Positions 9,939-22,153 are shown, counted from the first letter of the stretch. The stretch is 64,000 bases of DNA from Coccinella septempunctata (GCF_907165205.1 NC_058191.1:27732064-27796063), one strand, 5' to 3'. A program made the numbers and translations. The notes: generated from the sequence alone by a model not told the origin.

Positions 9939-12020
9939 TATAATAATTTCATTTCGTACAAAAGTTACCATAAAAACAATAACTCGTTTTTATATAAATG
10001 AATAAATAATTCTTTTTTAACGCACAAGGGTTAGAGATATTGAAAAAATATTCCTAGGCGTGAACTAATAGACAGAAAAACATGATTCACTTGTTTATTG
10101 TTTCATAAGTTTTTTCTTCTTTTAGTTTTTGACGACTTCAAGTAACTATTTGGATTATTTTAAACGAATTAAATTAAAAATCATGAAATAGACCTACGTG
10201 AAGGTGGTTGGCTAGTTTAGATTAAGATCGTAATATTTGTTGATTTTATATCAGCGGATATTATGTATTAATTTCACTTATTAAATTAACTATTTATATA
10301 TTCAGGAAAATATACTCGCGAGCTGTATCTTGAAAACGGGGGTGATTTTGAAATATTTATTCCTGCAACCATTATTTTTCGTAATTTGCGAAATAAGAAA
10401 AATAGTGTTTTCCAACGCGTTTCACGAAATATTTTTTCTAATCTTGAATAGGATGTGGCTATGAATTCAAATTAAAAGTACCAAAAACGTTTATACAAGA
10501 TTTCCTCGGAGATTCCTTTAAAATCGTCTAGTGACAGAAATTATTTTCGTGACCAGTTACGAAAAGTAAAATGTTTCAAAACGTTAATTAGTTCAATAAA
10601 GTGTCACTTTATGTGTCAAAATTAGGAAAAAATATATATGAAATACTTCTACTGACTTTCATCAAAGAATCAAGTCGCAAATTTATTCATAATATAATCT
10701 AGAGGAAATTTTAGGAAATAGTGCAAATATATTACGTAATTATGAAATGAATACCTACTTTTAGTTGCTACTCTGATAATCTTAGATTGAAATGCTTATC
10801 TCGATGCTTCGAGTATCTATTGCCGACCATCCACAGAACATTGACATTTGCGAATAAATTTTGACGACCATGAAAAACTGTTTATTCGAGAAATTATATC
10901 CATTACCAGCATTCTTCCCTATTGAATATTTGATGAGAATTTTCTTACTTTGGTGGGGAGGGGTTCACACGGTTTTTTTGACTTCATTATAACCCGCATT
11001 ACATGCAAATAAGATAATTCAACAGGGTGAAACCCCGTCTCACCCTTATGGGAGGTTTTGATGCCTCCATAATGTGAATTGTCGGCAAGCTTACTGATTA
11101 TGAAGTAGGTATGGATTATTGATTAAGTTCTGGGGAAATAGAACAAATGTTAACCATCTGGTGAAATAAGTCTACTGGAATTTCTAAGTTGTAATATTTC
11201 GTGATGTAAACTTGATTCGAATAACTAATAACACTAACTAAACCTTGGTTGCGCTCCAACCTTGAGGAAGCGCCTTGGTGATGATGAAAGGTGTTTCCCG
11301 TTGCTATCAAGTTCTGACTTGATTATTTATGAATATACCGAAAAATTGTCAATATCACAATATTTGATTGAGATTGGAATATTGGAAATCATATTGTTGT
11401 CGAAATTTAATCAATTATACGTAGTTTCAGACAACATCACATCATTTAAAATAAGAAATAGTCACCCGTTTTATTTAGATTTCATCAATGTAAAAAAAAG
11501 TTGAAAAAATTTCGACAAGTAGGCTATGTAGTTTCGAATGTTGATATTCTGTGCTTGAACAAAATATGCTTATCTTCTACTTTACTTTTTTGCAATCTCA
11601 AATTAGAGTTTCCGATTTTGCTGGGATCTATGAGGAAATTTTTTTAAAAGTTTTCATTTGGTAGAAAACGCTTTAGAGAATATTGTCATCGAATCATCCA
11701 CTATTTTCAGTCTTCGAATGATGAGGTGGTACAAGTCGAGAATAAAAAAAACGTTCAGACCCTGAACATCAACCCCTAAAATTATGTGGCGTATATTTTG
11801 ACGTCCCTGTGATTAAGAATGTATCTGTTGCCATTAAATATGTGATATTTATATTAAACCTACATATTATGGTATTTTCAAGAATATTGTCTGCTATACA
11901 TACGAACATTTTTCCTGTCTCCTTTTCTACTAACTGTTGTTGCTTTTTTTGCTCTAGTATAACTGATTTTGTTCATTTTCCTCTATAACTTGATCAATTC
12001 ATTCTGTTATTTATTATATC
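9939..12020. other. Unassigned stretch, no gene seen
   Basis: AT-rich DNA without recognisable genes or full-length repeats. Overlapping short frames at 11116-11310 (minus) and 11262-11504 (plus) show nothing recognisable. Confidence 0.4.
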
Positions 12021-13012
12021 TATTACGGCTAAAGATAGCTGTGAACATAAACTTAAGATTAGGCGGCAAAAATTAGGTTTAGCTTCGGCTAATGTTAGTT
12101 TCTTTTATCTTTAGCCGGCTAAACTTAAGGGTAACCACACCCTATCGGCTAAAAATGTAGGAGCTAATAGAAAAAAAAGTATTGGTAAGGCTTGAGGGGC
12201 GCAAATTTTCGACAATTAAAAAAATTTTCGACAATTAAAAAATATAAAGAAATAGAAATATAATGAAACTATTAATACAATGCATTTTTTGTGTGAATTT
12301 AAAATTTTTTCAATAGCAGAAAAGCAATCTGTTAAGCAGTTGAGAAATTGAGAATGAACATATATATTTGTTTCTACTGTGTCTCAACGCATTTTTATTA
12401 GCGAATTTAAAAATCTAAACGCCTGTTGACAAAATTTGAGACGACCATGCTATTTTGAGTCTTTGAGTGTGAGGGAAAACTGTAGAGTAGTGAAGAGCAG
12501 AGATGGTTATCTTTCATCTTGTTATTATTCATAATTTGCAAGGGAATTGAACGAGCGAAAGGAGAGAATGACGGCAAGAATGATGCTGCGAACTTCTTCA
12601 TCAAAATATCAAAGGTCAAATTCTGGAGAAATAAAAATAGCAGTACCCAATTTTGTTTGTAGCTAACCGGACTATTTCGCTGATAAGCCTCACGATGACA
12701 CTTGAATCCTCGGGGATTCAAGAGTGGCGACAAGCCGTAATTTAGAATCCGTATGTTCAATGACTTGGGAAGAAATTTTTAACAAAATCAGCTAGAAAAA
12801 GTGTTTTAAACTATTTTCATGTTCATAGTTTTTTTTTGTTCTATTTTTGCAAAAGTATTAAGGTTGAAAGGAAATTGCAACATTAGAAACTATCGTTTCT
12901 ATTTCGTAGAGAATTTTTTCATAAACCATTGAATGGTAGGGGAAATATACTTTTGTTCATAGGAAAATTACTCAATAGCTGAACTTTATTTCCTTGTGAG
13001 GACATATTCTGG

Positions 13013-13061
13013 TTTTTCACAGGACAATTGACTATCCATGTTCTTATTGTCCTGTGGAAAA
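13013..13061. repeat. Hairpin inside the long-TIR element
   Basis: TTTTTCACAGGACAAT pairs with ATTGTCCTGTGGAAAA over 16 positions with one U-G type pair and a 17-base loop. Confidence 0.6.
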
Positions 13062-13218
13062 CTGTACATCTAATTTCTGTTAAATTTTGTATGTGAACTG
13101 ATTTAAAAAAACTAATCTCCTAAACATATGGAAATAACTCATAAAATGTTAAATAGAAAACCGATGGTTGTTATGTAACAAAACCTCAATACAATAGCAT
13201 TCGACGCTATTTCACATA

Positions 13219-13431
13219 TCTAATATATAAAATTCTCGTGTGACAGTTTTCGTTGCCATACTCCTCCGAAACGGCTTGACCGATTTTGATGAATTTTTTT
13301 GTGCTTATCCGGTATCTATGAGAATCGGCCTACATCTATTTTTCATCCCCCTAAATGTTAGGGGTAGTCCACCCCTAAATTTTTTTAGGAAATTATTTAT
13401 ATGGCAAAACAAAGTTTGCCGGGTCAGCTAG
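13219..13431 (+). mobile_element. Short non-autonomous Helitron-like element 2 (nested)
   Basis: Starts TCTAATATATAAAATTCTCG after an A and ends GGCAAAACAAAGTTTGCC, then GGGTCAGCTAG followed by T. This gives the TC start, 3' hairpin, CTAG end and A/T insertion site of Helitrons. It has CGAAACGGCTTGACCGATTT in its first third, a text common in insect copies. It is 213 bp, non-coding, and inserted into the element at 12021-13683, so it is younger than its host. Confidence 0.8.
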
Positions 13432-13683
13432 TTTGAATTCTAAAAATTGAAACAAAAACGTGGCCGCTTACGTTCGTCTTCTCCCATCCGACCATTCAAA
13501 AGATATTAGCCCTCCGCGCATCCATCGAATACATTTTTAGCCGTTTCGTTTTGGGTAATGTGCACATTAGCCGGCTAAAGATGAAATTTCAAGACGCAGA
13601 TAAACATTTTATCAAACTTAAGTTAAGTTAAGTTAAGCCGGCTAATCTTAAGTTTATGCTCACATCTATCTTTAGCCGTAATA

Positions 13684-14696
13684 TATCAACCATATCTTCT
13701 TATGAGAGGAGAGTTATTCAACAAAGAACCATTTTCGGCTCAAAAAGTTTCTCTAAAAGTGAGTTTATACAGCAAAAAAAAAAGAGAATTAAAATAAAAC
13801 AAAATAAGAAGGCCCCATTGACAGATAGCGATCAAATAGTGGGGTGAAGGCGATCACTTGATCGCCATGAACCTAAAGGGCTTTCCTATTTGTTTTACTT
13901 TATTCGCTGTATAAACACACCTTTAATCAATGGTGTGATTCTCTAAATTCTCGTATTCCCTTTCCACACGACTAATATTCATGGCAGCTGTTTTCCTTTT
14001 GCACTCCACCTAATCGAATAATTCCACAATACAGCACGTCAGCCGCGAATGGGAAAACTCCGCGTTCCACGATAAAAAAAAACTGATTTAGCTCTAACCT
14101 TACGCCCACGAAACGTTATCACAAAGCGTATAAAACGGAGGCAACTTCACAGAGAGGCTCTATCAATTCAAGTTAAACTCTTCCCCGTATCGCGGTGACC
14201 TCAATTACCAAGAAGCATATTTTCTTTGCCGTTCGAGGAAGCTTTTCCTCCCGAGAAATCCCCCTTTCATTTCCATGAAATGAATCGCCTATCCCTGTTG
14301 ACATGGTTAAATTATCCGTATTCAGGCCGCAGGAATGAAGCGGCAAGTGGGTCAGTGGAGCGTGGATTAGGTAACGCAAATCTTCGATATACAGACTGTA
14401 ACTGAACATTATAAATAATGACGGTCTGGGGTTATTTGAGGAGGCGATTGATATTTGTCTTAATCGGCAATCAAGATAACGAAGCAATTAATGTGTAGAA
14501 ACGCTTGGCCCAGTTGTTTCCAGGTTCTGAACTGTTTCTTGGTCGAACAGATTCTTTCGAACATGATATCCCATCGATCGTTCACTCAACGACTCGTATA
14601 ACAGATGAAGGATGTCCAAAAACAGCGAAACAGTCACAGAGCAGAAGCAGCTTTTCTGTGATTTGAATCCGCATCTACACGTCAGTTTTAGCTCAA
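13684..14696. other. Unassigned stretch, no gene seen
   Basis: From about 13930 on, GC is higher and frames are open on both strands (14173-14487 minus, 14488-14709 minus), but none is recognisable. No gene is called. Confidence 0.35.
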
Positions 14697-15135
14697 AAAC
14701 AGTGGGCAATATACTGCCGGGAGAAAAATATAATCCCTATAATATTCAACTGATTTATGAGCTTTTTGAGGCTGATTATGATTGCCGATTAGAATTTTGT
14801 GATAGCATGGTTTTTGGCCCATTTTTTTTTGCAGAAAATCTAACAGAAGAATTCTATTATGAGATTTGACGTTTTTTCATGCTGTTACCGACACTCCCCG
14901 TTTCATTTCATAATAACAACGATAAAATTACAATAAATGAGGATATTTGGTTGGTGCAAGATGAGTCACCACCGCATACCGATACGTTTTCTGTCTCGTT
15001 CCCTGGTAGATGGCTAAGTAGAAGAGGACCCCACTCAGTGGCCATCTCGATCACCTGATTCAACATAATTTGATTTTCTATGGGTATGAATAAAAATTGA
15101 GTTTATGCGTCAAGACCCACTTGAACGATGGAAGA
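14697..15135 (+). pseudogene. Mariner/Tc1-superfamily transposase remnant (Tc3-like IS630 type)
   Basis: In pieces and in several frames I read EKYNPYNIQLIYEL, DCRLEFCDSM, then GPFFFAENLTEEFYYEI. Further pieces are LVQDESPPHTDTFSVSF, PGRWLSRRGPHS, WPSRSPDST-FDFLW and VYASRPT. These follow the order of a transposase family common in insects: HPYHIQLxxEL, xRRLEFC, GPFFxxxxLT, QDxAPPH, the GRWxGRRG block, then WPxRSPDLTPLDFFLWG and VYxSRP. The stretch around the first catalytic Asp is deleted between DSM and GPF, and there are frameshifts and a stop within SPDST-FDF. It is certainly dead. I could not define its TIRs. Confidence 0.75.
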
Positions 15136-15386
15136 ATTGGGTTGTTTGGTTAGTGCAAGGTCAAGTCGCTTATGTTCAAGTTGAACATCTCGTTGAACAT
15201 TTAATTAACTGAATGAAAACCTATGAATAACATGTTCATTGATTTCTGTAATTGGGATTTTTTTTCAGATACGGTAGTTCGTCAATTTCTACCCTACAAA
15301 AACGGCATGAGTGCCAACCTCACTTTCGTTACAATCACGTAAACCTACACATCTGCTAAGAAAATTTCGTGGTGATTTAAAACCGC

Positions 15387-16418
15387 GGTATGATTATGGA
15401 GAGTAGAGAGAAGGAGAACGGAGAACGATCGCTGTACTAAAAATATGTCCCCGAAAACGGGGAACGTAGGCTAGGAGTCGCTGCGATCGCTACGTTTATC
15501 GATAAGGGGTGGGGATTTTAGCGTCAATTTTAAATGAACAGCCTTAATTTTATTTTAGGTTATGTGCCATCGTGGTTTATATTAAATATGAGTTCTCTGA
15601 ATTATATGCAATGAAATACAAGTCATATTATAAAGGCGACTATGTTATGAGCTTTATTCATTCATAATGAATGACGAAATCACTGATCAAAAAAATTTTA
15701 CCTACGTTTGTTTATCATTGTTTATTGAAAACAGGTATGTTAGTTGGTTTACTGCGACTTAATGTAATCTTCAAAATTATTTAAATTCGCAGTGAGGAGT
15801 ATTACACACCAAGATAACAAAAGGTAGCAATCTCAGAATTAAAACTTAGGTATTAGAGTAGATTTTGTTTCCAATACTCAGCTGAGAATATCTACTTCTG
15901 AACCATGTAGTTTTATTGGTTAGATATTCTTATTCAGAAGAGTCCACTTCTCACGAGGGATGACAATTTCGATTTCTTTCATAATGAATCCATCATCTTT
16001 TTGATATCTTCATAGCAAAAGCACTCTTGACACACAAATTGATTCCTGATTCCGAGTCGATTCTCGAAGTAAGGTTTTTTCCAATTTTCTCTCAAAAATG
16101 CACTCGGAAATTTTATTCTCCTTTTCTTTCCGATGCCAAAAAACACTCTTACACTAGCGCACTCTTCCACATTTCACCATGGTTGTTCTCTTATCAAAAA
16201 TTGAAAACAATAATATTCTAATCATCTGTCACCAGGAAGACAATACACTCAGCCAACTACAATTAGTTTAAATCAAAATTTCGCCATCCCGTGATGGCCA
16301 GCGCGCCTGTTGGCAAAAACATGAACTACCCTTTTGGTACATATTTTAGGGGACAAAAAATCTATGGTCTCAAAGCAGCGATCGTTCTCCTTCTCTCTAC
16401 TCTCCATAGGTATGATAG
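15387..16418. repeat. Inverted-repeat pair about 1 kb apart
   Basis: TATGGAGAGTAGAGAGAAGG then AGAAC at about 15395-15420 recurs inverted at about 16380-16408. In both arms it is followed inward by GATCGCTG; the left arm has an extra GGAGAAC. The exact match is about 25 bp plus the GATCGCTG block. Between the arms there is no recognisable gene. It could be the ends of a worn element, but no target duplication was seen. Confidence 0.5.
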
Positions 16419-18195
16419 AGAATTGACAAAATCGACTCGTACAATTTGTGATCATAAAAATGTCATAGATGGTTTGTTTGACCCTCAAGTGACGTCATTT
16501 TGAAATGCCCTATTTGTGAGAAAGAAAAGTCAGGTGGGTCATTTTTCTGTGATATTTAATTTGTTTTTATTTGCATTTGGTAAACGTTCAAAATCTCAAT
16601 TATTTTAAGCTTTTTTTCGGTCGTTTCTCATAGATCAACAAAAAAGCTCCAGAATAGCTATTTTACTGCTTTTTTTCCTTCTCGGCTTCTTTTCTTCTTC
16701 CGCTCTTTTTTTACCTTTTCCTCTTCCTATTTTTTCTGGGGGAGTGCTGCCCCCCTCACCCCCTCCTATTTTCGCCTATGAAAAGTGCTCGAAAAATGCA
16801 ATGCCATGTCTCACGGCGAGTATATAGGCTAATGAGTGATAGGTTTTAAGGCAATAACAGACAGCAGTTTCGATAAGAGAACATAATCCATCCACTTCAA
16901 CATCCACTGTTCTGCAAGTGATCTAAGAGTTTTATCATAAGCTCGATACATCAAGGTTAGCCAACTGCATAATCTCTTCCATTGCAATCGGATACTCAAT
17001 GTATGTGCGTGAATACCGAATGAACAATGACTCCATTAGAATGCTGCTTGATATGAATAATGCTAGGAGGCAGGTAACAAAGAAAACCGGGTAATAACTG
17101 AAGAATAGCAATTTGGAAAAGCGAGTTTAATTAGAGAGTAAACATCTGGATTTCACCATAACGCCCGTGACTGCGATGAGGTAACTCGAACGGAAAAGCT
17201 AATAAGGTAAAAAATGTTCAAGAACAAAGCGGCAACATTTGGGACGTTCGCGACCTTCTTAACTCGAACGATCGAGCTGCGCAGGCGCGCTCAGTGAAAG
17301 TGGTTTAAGCGACCGTATCAGGCGAAGCAACGAGCAACGAGATTATGTAAAGAACAGTGCGCCTTGAAGCGATAGCCGATTAATTAAGTAGAAAATGAGC
17401 GTTATCTGGCATGAATTATGTCACTTCGTTTTATTTCACTTTTTTCTTGATACACAGTGTCTGGAAGAAAGAAAATGACTATCATACACGCTTTTGCTTC
17501 TAAAAAGCTTATATTTCGAACATTCAACCCCTTATTAAGTGTGAAAATTTAGCATCGTCATCGTCAGATTTTTTGACTGAGTATATTCCAACATTAAAGC
17601 AGTGCCTAAAAATGCTTTGACTAGCACTAATTCAGTAGTTGGAAAATATTGTCAAAATATTATGTGGCCTTTCTACGACTACTTCGTAGTTTAGCAATAT
17701 CAGTGATGCTTTTTGTCTTCACAAATAATTTGAAGATGAAGAAGGGCAAAATTGTTCGAAACCTAACACCTATCCACTTCTTCTTCAGTTTCCGGATAGT
17801 CCGTCCAAGGAATGGATTCTAATCTATTCTAATCCCATTCTTGTGCCACGTTTTATAGTTTCCCCCTTGCCGAGTTAATCAACTGCACCGTTTTTCAAAC
17901 AATTCCTACCATTTTTATTCCCTTCCCGGAGCAACCGGCCGATAAATTCAACCGTAAACAACCCCACACTTTCCGAGTTATAAAGGAGTCCTTTTAAATC
18001 TCTCGCAGGAAACAGAAGATCTATTATAATGTGGAGTGGGTATGTTCGGATTCATCCTGTGGCAGATTAAGAAGAAAAAAAATGTTTCTTTGTACGTTAT
18101 CTTTGTCCTGAAAGTTTTCTGGGTCCAATCAGTGACTGTATTGCATGCTGAAATAGTAATTGTAATTTTCAAGTTAATATTAGGTACCTACTGAT
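16419..18195. other. Unassigned stretch: pyrimidine-rich tract and a possible core promoter
   Basis: At 16665-16790 the plus strand is strongly pyrimidine-rich with C runs. At 17200-17400 GC rises around a TCAGTG motif (see the separate entry). No coding sequence is recognised. Confidence 0.35.
17280..17330 (+). promoter_or_regulatory. Candidate arthropod Inr/DPE-type core promoter
   Basis: TCAGTG at 17291-17296 matches the arthropod initiator TCAGTY with A+1 at 17293. AGGCG stands at +28 to +32, matching four of five positions of the DPE consensus RGWYV. The surroundings are GC-rich (GCGCAGGCGCGC just upstream) in otherwise AT-rich DNA. No TATA box and no downstream coding exon were identified, so this is a weak call. 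Confidence 0.25.
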
Positions 18196-18684
18196 ATGAA
18201 TTTCGGAATAAAGATTTTCATTTAATTGATGAATCATTTTCGAACATGAGATATCACCCACGTCTTCCAGTTTTCTCATTTTGACCATTACGTACCATTA
18301 AAATACCAAAAATTCAAAGAACCCAACTCTTGAAACTTTGTTGAACGCTATCTTAAGAACATTCGAAAGTTTTGTAAAATAAAGGTATTTTTCATATTTG
18401 CTCGTTTTGCCGATTTCTAGTAATTTGATGTTCAAAAATTGAAAATTATCTATGAAATTTGAAAAATTGGGTACTTTGGCTGAATACAACTCAAGAAAGA
18501 TCCACAGATGTGTAGTGTCACAGATTAAGCTAGTTATTCTGGAGGTAATTTTGTTTTTCCAGAGTTGGCACAGCTCATTATGAAAACTTAAAATGGCTAT
18601 ATCTTTTTGCAGGGCGGAGTCGGAAAAAATGGTATAAGAAAAAAGTGTTTCTTTTGACCTCAATAATCTATTGTTAAAATATGA
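18196..18684 (+). repeat. Family A foldback element, copy A3 (5'-truncated)
   Basis: Begins within the element at GAATTTCGGAATAAAG and runs through GATATCACCCACGTCTTCC, ATGAAATTTGAAAAATTGGG, AAGATCCACAGATGTGTAG and the inner right arm to AAAGTGTTTCTTTTGACC, ending near 18684. The left arm and the outermost right terminus are missing. The 121-codon minus-strand frame within it is a chance opening. Confidence 0.8.
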
Positions 18685-18769
18685 GTAAAATGTGTAAAAT
18701 CTATAGCATAAAATTCATTTCTTCAGTATTTACTTTTTTTGCGGAAAAATAGTCAATTTTTATTTTGAA

Positions 18770-18800
18770 CTAGCTGACCCATCACACGTCCTGTCACAGT
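18770..18800 (-). repeat. Possible Helitron 3' terminus on the minus strand
   Basis: The reverse complement reads GACGTGTGATGGGTCAGCTAG followed by T, sharing GGGTCAGCTAG with the two Helitrons above. The 3' hairpin is not clear and the 5' end was not found. Confidence 0.3.
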
Positions 18801-20585
18801 GAGGGAATATTTAGTAAGGAGAAGTAAAATGAAAGATAAAAAGATTAAATTTGTAAGTGATAGTATGAAAAAAGAAAAAGTTTTCAATCTAAACTTTTTA
18901 TAAAAAAAATTTATATATAGATATTTATACATAAAATATCAGGTAACCTACATTGACTTTCTCATTTGCAGTGCCTTTGATGTTTTGTTCTGTCTGTTGC
19001 GTACACAAATGAAGTTTGTCAACACAGGCACAGTATTTCACTTTTCAACTTCCCACCATTCCACTATCATTTTAGGAAAGTAAAGAAATTCGTCCTGCGA
19101 ACTGGACGAATAAATGAAAATTCACCTGTTCGAGAATTTTTTTACAACATAGAAAATAGATATGAATTTTGTATAGTCATAATATAACCATAAAACACAA
19201 ACAGTTTAGCTTCGAGTGAGCTTAGGATTCATGAAAGCCTTTTATTTTTGGCATAGTCGTTTGAATAGTAAAGGCGTGAAATAATAGGAGTACTTTGAAA
19301 ATGAGTATTGAAATTTTCTTGAAAACTGTTTCAACAAAATCACGAATATCTTTAAGATGTCGATGATTGACTGAGCATTTTTTATTGAACGAGAAATACC
19401 CTTTCTTCAGAAAAATCACAGAAAATATGTGTACAATAAACTTACTGATTTTGCTAATTACTCACTCTAACAATGTTTCATTTATTTTCTTTCACTCCTG
19501 CGCTACAGATGAGAATTTTTTGTCCATATAGGTACCTGAAAAAAAAAATTGAATATAACAATACAGTTTTGATCTCGGTTTTGATAGTGCATATACAAAC
19601 AGAAGAGTTATAATTAGGTCAGTTTTTCGTAAGCAATTACAAGAGAAAATGCATCATCTCGCCGCAGTCAAAATAATCTATTTTCTTTTCAGAAATGGGG
19701 CGGTCTTTTAAGCTGTTTATTCAATCAACTCATACCATTTAAAAAAGAAATCTTGTACCGAAAGTTTATGAGCTAACCATATATTTACCTATTTTTGGCC
19801 ATTTCACTAATCCTGCAATTATTGTCAGTACTAATCTGATGATATCGAGTTCAGATTATATTAATAACTGCGTTGAAGTCGCCCGGAAGCTCATTTGCTC
19901 TGAAATCCTTATATTTTTTCTGTGATGAAATAATTTTCCAATTTTGCACTGACTTCAAACAAATAGCAACAGTTTTTTATAACTTGTTTGTTGAATGAGT
20001 TCATTTTAAAGGGCTAACCCAACTTTGAGAGTCTTCAACATGAAAACAAACGTCAATAGGGTTGACTTAAATTGTGTGACATTATCAATCGTCATAAAAA
20101 ATGTGGAAATAGTTCATTCGTAACTTAAACTATATTATATATACATGTATACGTCTCTAGAGATCTCCACTGTCGCCAACCTAATTGTTTTTTCGTCAGC
20201 AACCCCCCCATTACAAACACTAACTAACGCATTAATATTCGATTTGAATTTGACACCCCTCTGGTGGATATTGAACCTCCCTAAGAGGGCGGAGACCCGT
20301 TTTATGAATGAGGGTTCCGATCTATTCATTAAAGCCCGGCGAAATCTTTTGTCAGGACTATTTGGTCTGACAAATTCAGCCACAAGTGTTTATTCGCTCT
20401 GGGTTCCGTGCCTTCTCTTGGGAGTTTAGGTTCGCAAATTCTTCAGAGAAGAGGCGATATGTAAATGAACATCTGCAAGAAAACCGGGTGATATGCCACT
20501 AGTTTTATTAGAAATTAATGAAGTGTACCAAAGGATTTCACAACATCGTCAATCGAATAAAGGAAACATATTGCAATGAAAAATT
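18801..20585. other. Unassigned stretch, no gene seen
   Basis: AT-rich. The segment 20135-20430 is richer in GC and open on both strands (94 codons plus, 82 codons minus), but neither product resembles a family I know. Confidence 0.4.
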
Positions 20586-21086
20586 AATAGGGAATACATT
20601 TCAACAGTTTCCCAAAAATGAAAAATAAAAATGGGTATTTAAAATTTAAAGCGTTTCATTTCTATTGCACAAGTTGGCAACATCGACTGAAATATGCGTT
20701 GATAATAAAGGACAACAAATACACTATTTTGATGAGATGGACAAAGATGGCTGTCTATGGAGTCTGCGAGGAAGGTCGTAAAATTTTATGGGATTTTTAT
20801 GGCCGGTTGCTGTTGAGGATCGCCACTGAGTACGCGCCTTATGATGGCTGTAAACCAAAAGCTGTTATTTTATAAACAAGCCATTGTTCTTTTTATTTTC
20901 TAGTATGCGCTGTTGCCAAATCGTAAACTAGGAACGAAACGATTCAAATTTTAAATCCTCATATTTGAAGAATGATTTTGAATAGTTTCCGCCGTGCATT
21001 TGAAAAATTCGTGAATGAAACTCATAATTATTCAGTTTAAACTTGCATATGCTGTGATAACCCAAATTGAGGAGAATTCCCCATTG
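20586..21086 (+). repeat. Family E element, copy E1
   Basis: About 500 bp, ends AATAGGGAATAC and, inverted, AATGGGGAATTC. It has imperfect inner inverted arms: AATTTAAAGCGTTTCATTTC then GTTGGCAACATCG on the left, versus the complement of CGCTGTTGCCAAATCG then GAAACGATTCAAATTT on the right. Its reverse complement matches 24130-24726. The 3' half of the plus-strand frame ends EEGRKILWDFYGRLLL...EYAPYDGC...AVIL-stop, and this stretch is also open in E2. No protein family is recognised. Confidence 0.8.
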
Positions 21087-21662
21087 TAAGACAACAAGAA
21101 GTAACAAAAAAAAATATGAATACCTATTCACATTTCATATGATAATGATAGACGAATGCCTCAAATTCAATTCCAAAAAAAAAACATTGACGTCAGGACC
21201 TTGTAATGTAAGCAAAATTCTGGATATTCGAATTTTGAGTCAGTCTACCCAGATAAGATTATCAACAGTTTTAATCATAAGATAAAGCTAGGATGAATAT
21301 TTCCACTAGCGAATAATTAATGTCAATAACTGGAATAGTTAACTCACGGAAGTTTCTGAAGTAATTTCGATACAAATTTCAACGTAGCCATTACCTAGGA
21401 AACCGTTAATCCTTATATATTATGTTTGCGGAAGCCTACTGAAACTATAGGAAGTTGTTTTATACTCAAACGAGTACTCAAACAACGGCGTTGTAAAACG
21501 AGTTAGGAATTTAAAATTCGCAATACTCTCGGCAATACCGTTTTACTGATATAAGTTTATTACCAGTAATTAGTTCATCAATCTTGTCCATTATTGTAGT
21601 CGAGTGTTTATTGATGAATTGAATGTTGTGCAGTAGCAGAGTTCATCATACGCTAATCCATA
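21087..21662. other. Unassigned stretch between elements E1 and D
   Basis: AT-rich; nothing recognisable. Confidence 0.4.
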
Positions 21663-22153
21663 CAGTGTGTCAATTTGAAAAGGAGATACTCCTAATATCT
21701 CAGCCTCCATGGCAAGATCAGAAAAAAAGCAAAAAAGGGTAAACTTTTGTTCGTAGGGGTACATTTTATTTGGTTGATTCCAATCAATTTGGAAAGAAAA
21801 ATCTCAAATGGGAAGGGGGTTGGGTGACACCTTGTTTTAAAGGTAATTTGATTGCCTTTTCAAATCAAAAATGCCTTACACTTGGCATTTTTTGTTGTTA
21901 AAAGAAGAACGTAGAATATTTACCATGGTATCAAGAGTATTCTTATACATTCTTCTACACCTCTGGGCTATGTTTTATGTTTTATATACAACCGACTTTA
22001 AAAATCCCCGGAAGAAAAATCTAGAGCTGCCAAGTCTGGGGAGCTTGATGCAAATTGTATAAAATATCTCCCTACAAACGAAAGTTTACCTGTGTCTGAT
22101 TTTGTATGGGGGCCGAGATTTTAAGGGTGGTAACTTTCCAAATTGACAAACTG
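21663..22153. repeat. Family D long-TIR element, TA-flanked
   Basis: The left end CAGTGTGTCAATTTGAAAAG and the reverse complement of the right end CAGTTTGTCAATTTGGAAAG agree. The match continues inward with ATCTCAGCCTCCAT versus ATCTCGGCCCCCAT and GGTAAACTTTTGTTCGTAGG versus GGTAAACTTTCGTTTGTAGG. The arms are therefore more than 100 bp. TA stands on both sides. It is 491 bp, non-coding, and has the form of a mariner/Tc1-type MITE. Confidence 0.8.

Larger units (their letters stand above)
12021..13683. mobile_element. 1.66-kb long-TIR DNA element (AGCCGGCTAA-type), non-coding
   Basis: The left end TATTACGGCTAAAGATAG and the reverse complement of the right end agree for about 45 bp with few differences. 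After an indel they agree again through TTTAGCCGGCTAA and CGGCTAAAAATGTA, so each arm is about 150-160 bp. TATC stands directly outside both ends (12017-12020 and 13684-13687) as a possible 4-bp target duplication. The centre carries no transposase, a hairpin at 13013-13061, a doubled ATTTTCGACAATTAAAAAA near 12208-12240, and a nested Helitron. The superfamily is not assigned. Confidence 0.75.

Noticed and set aside
11022..11048. CAGGGTGA...TCACCCTT as a tiny element
   Set aside because: Only 8 bp of pairing and no TA-flanked body; chance palindrome.
13240..13431. 63-codon plus-strand frame
   Set aside because: Lies within the nested Helitron, a non-coding element.
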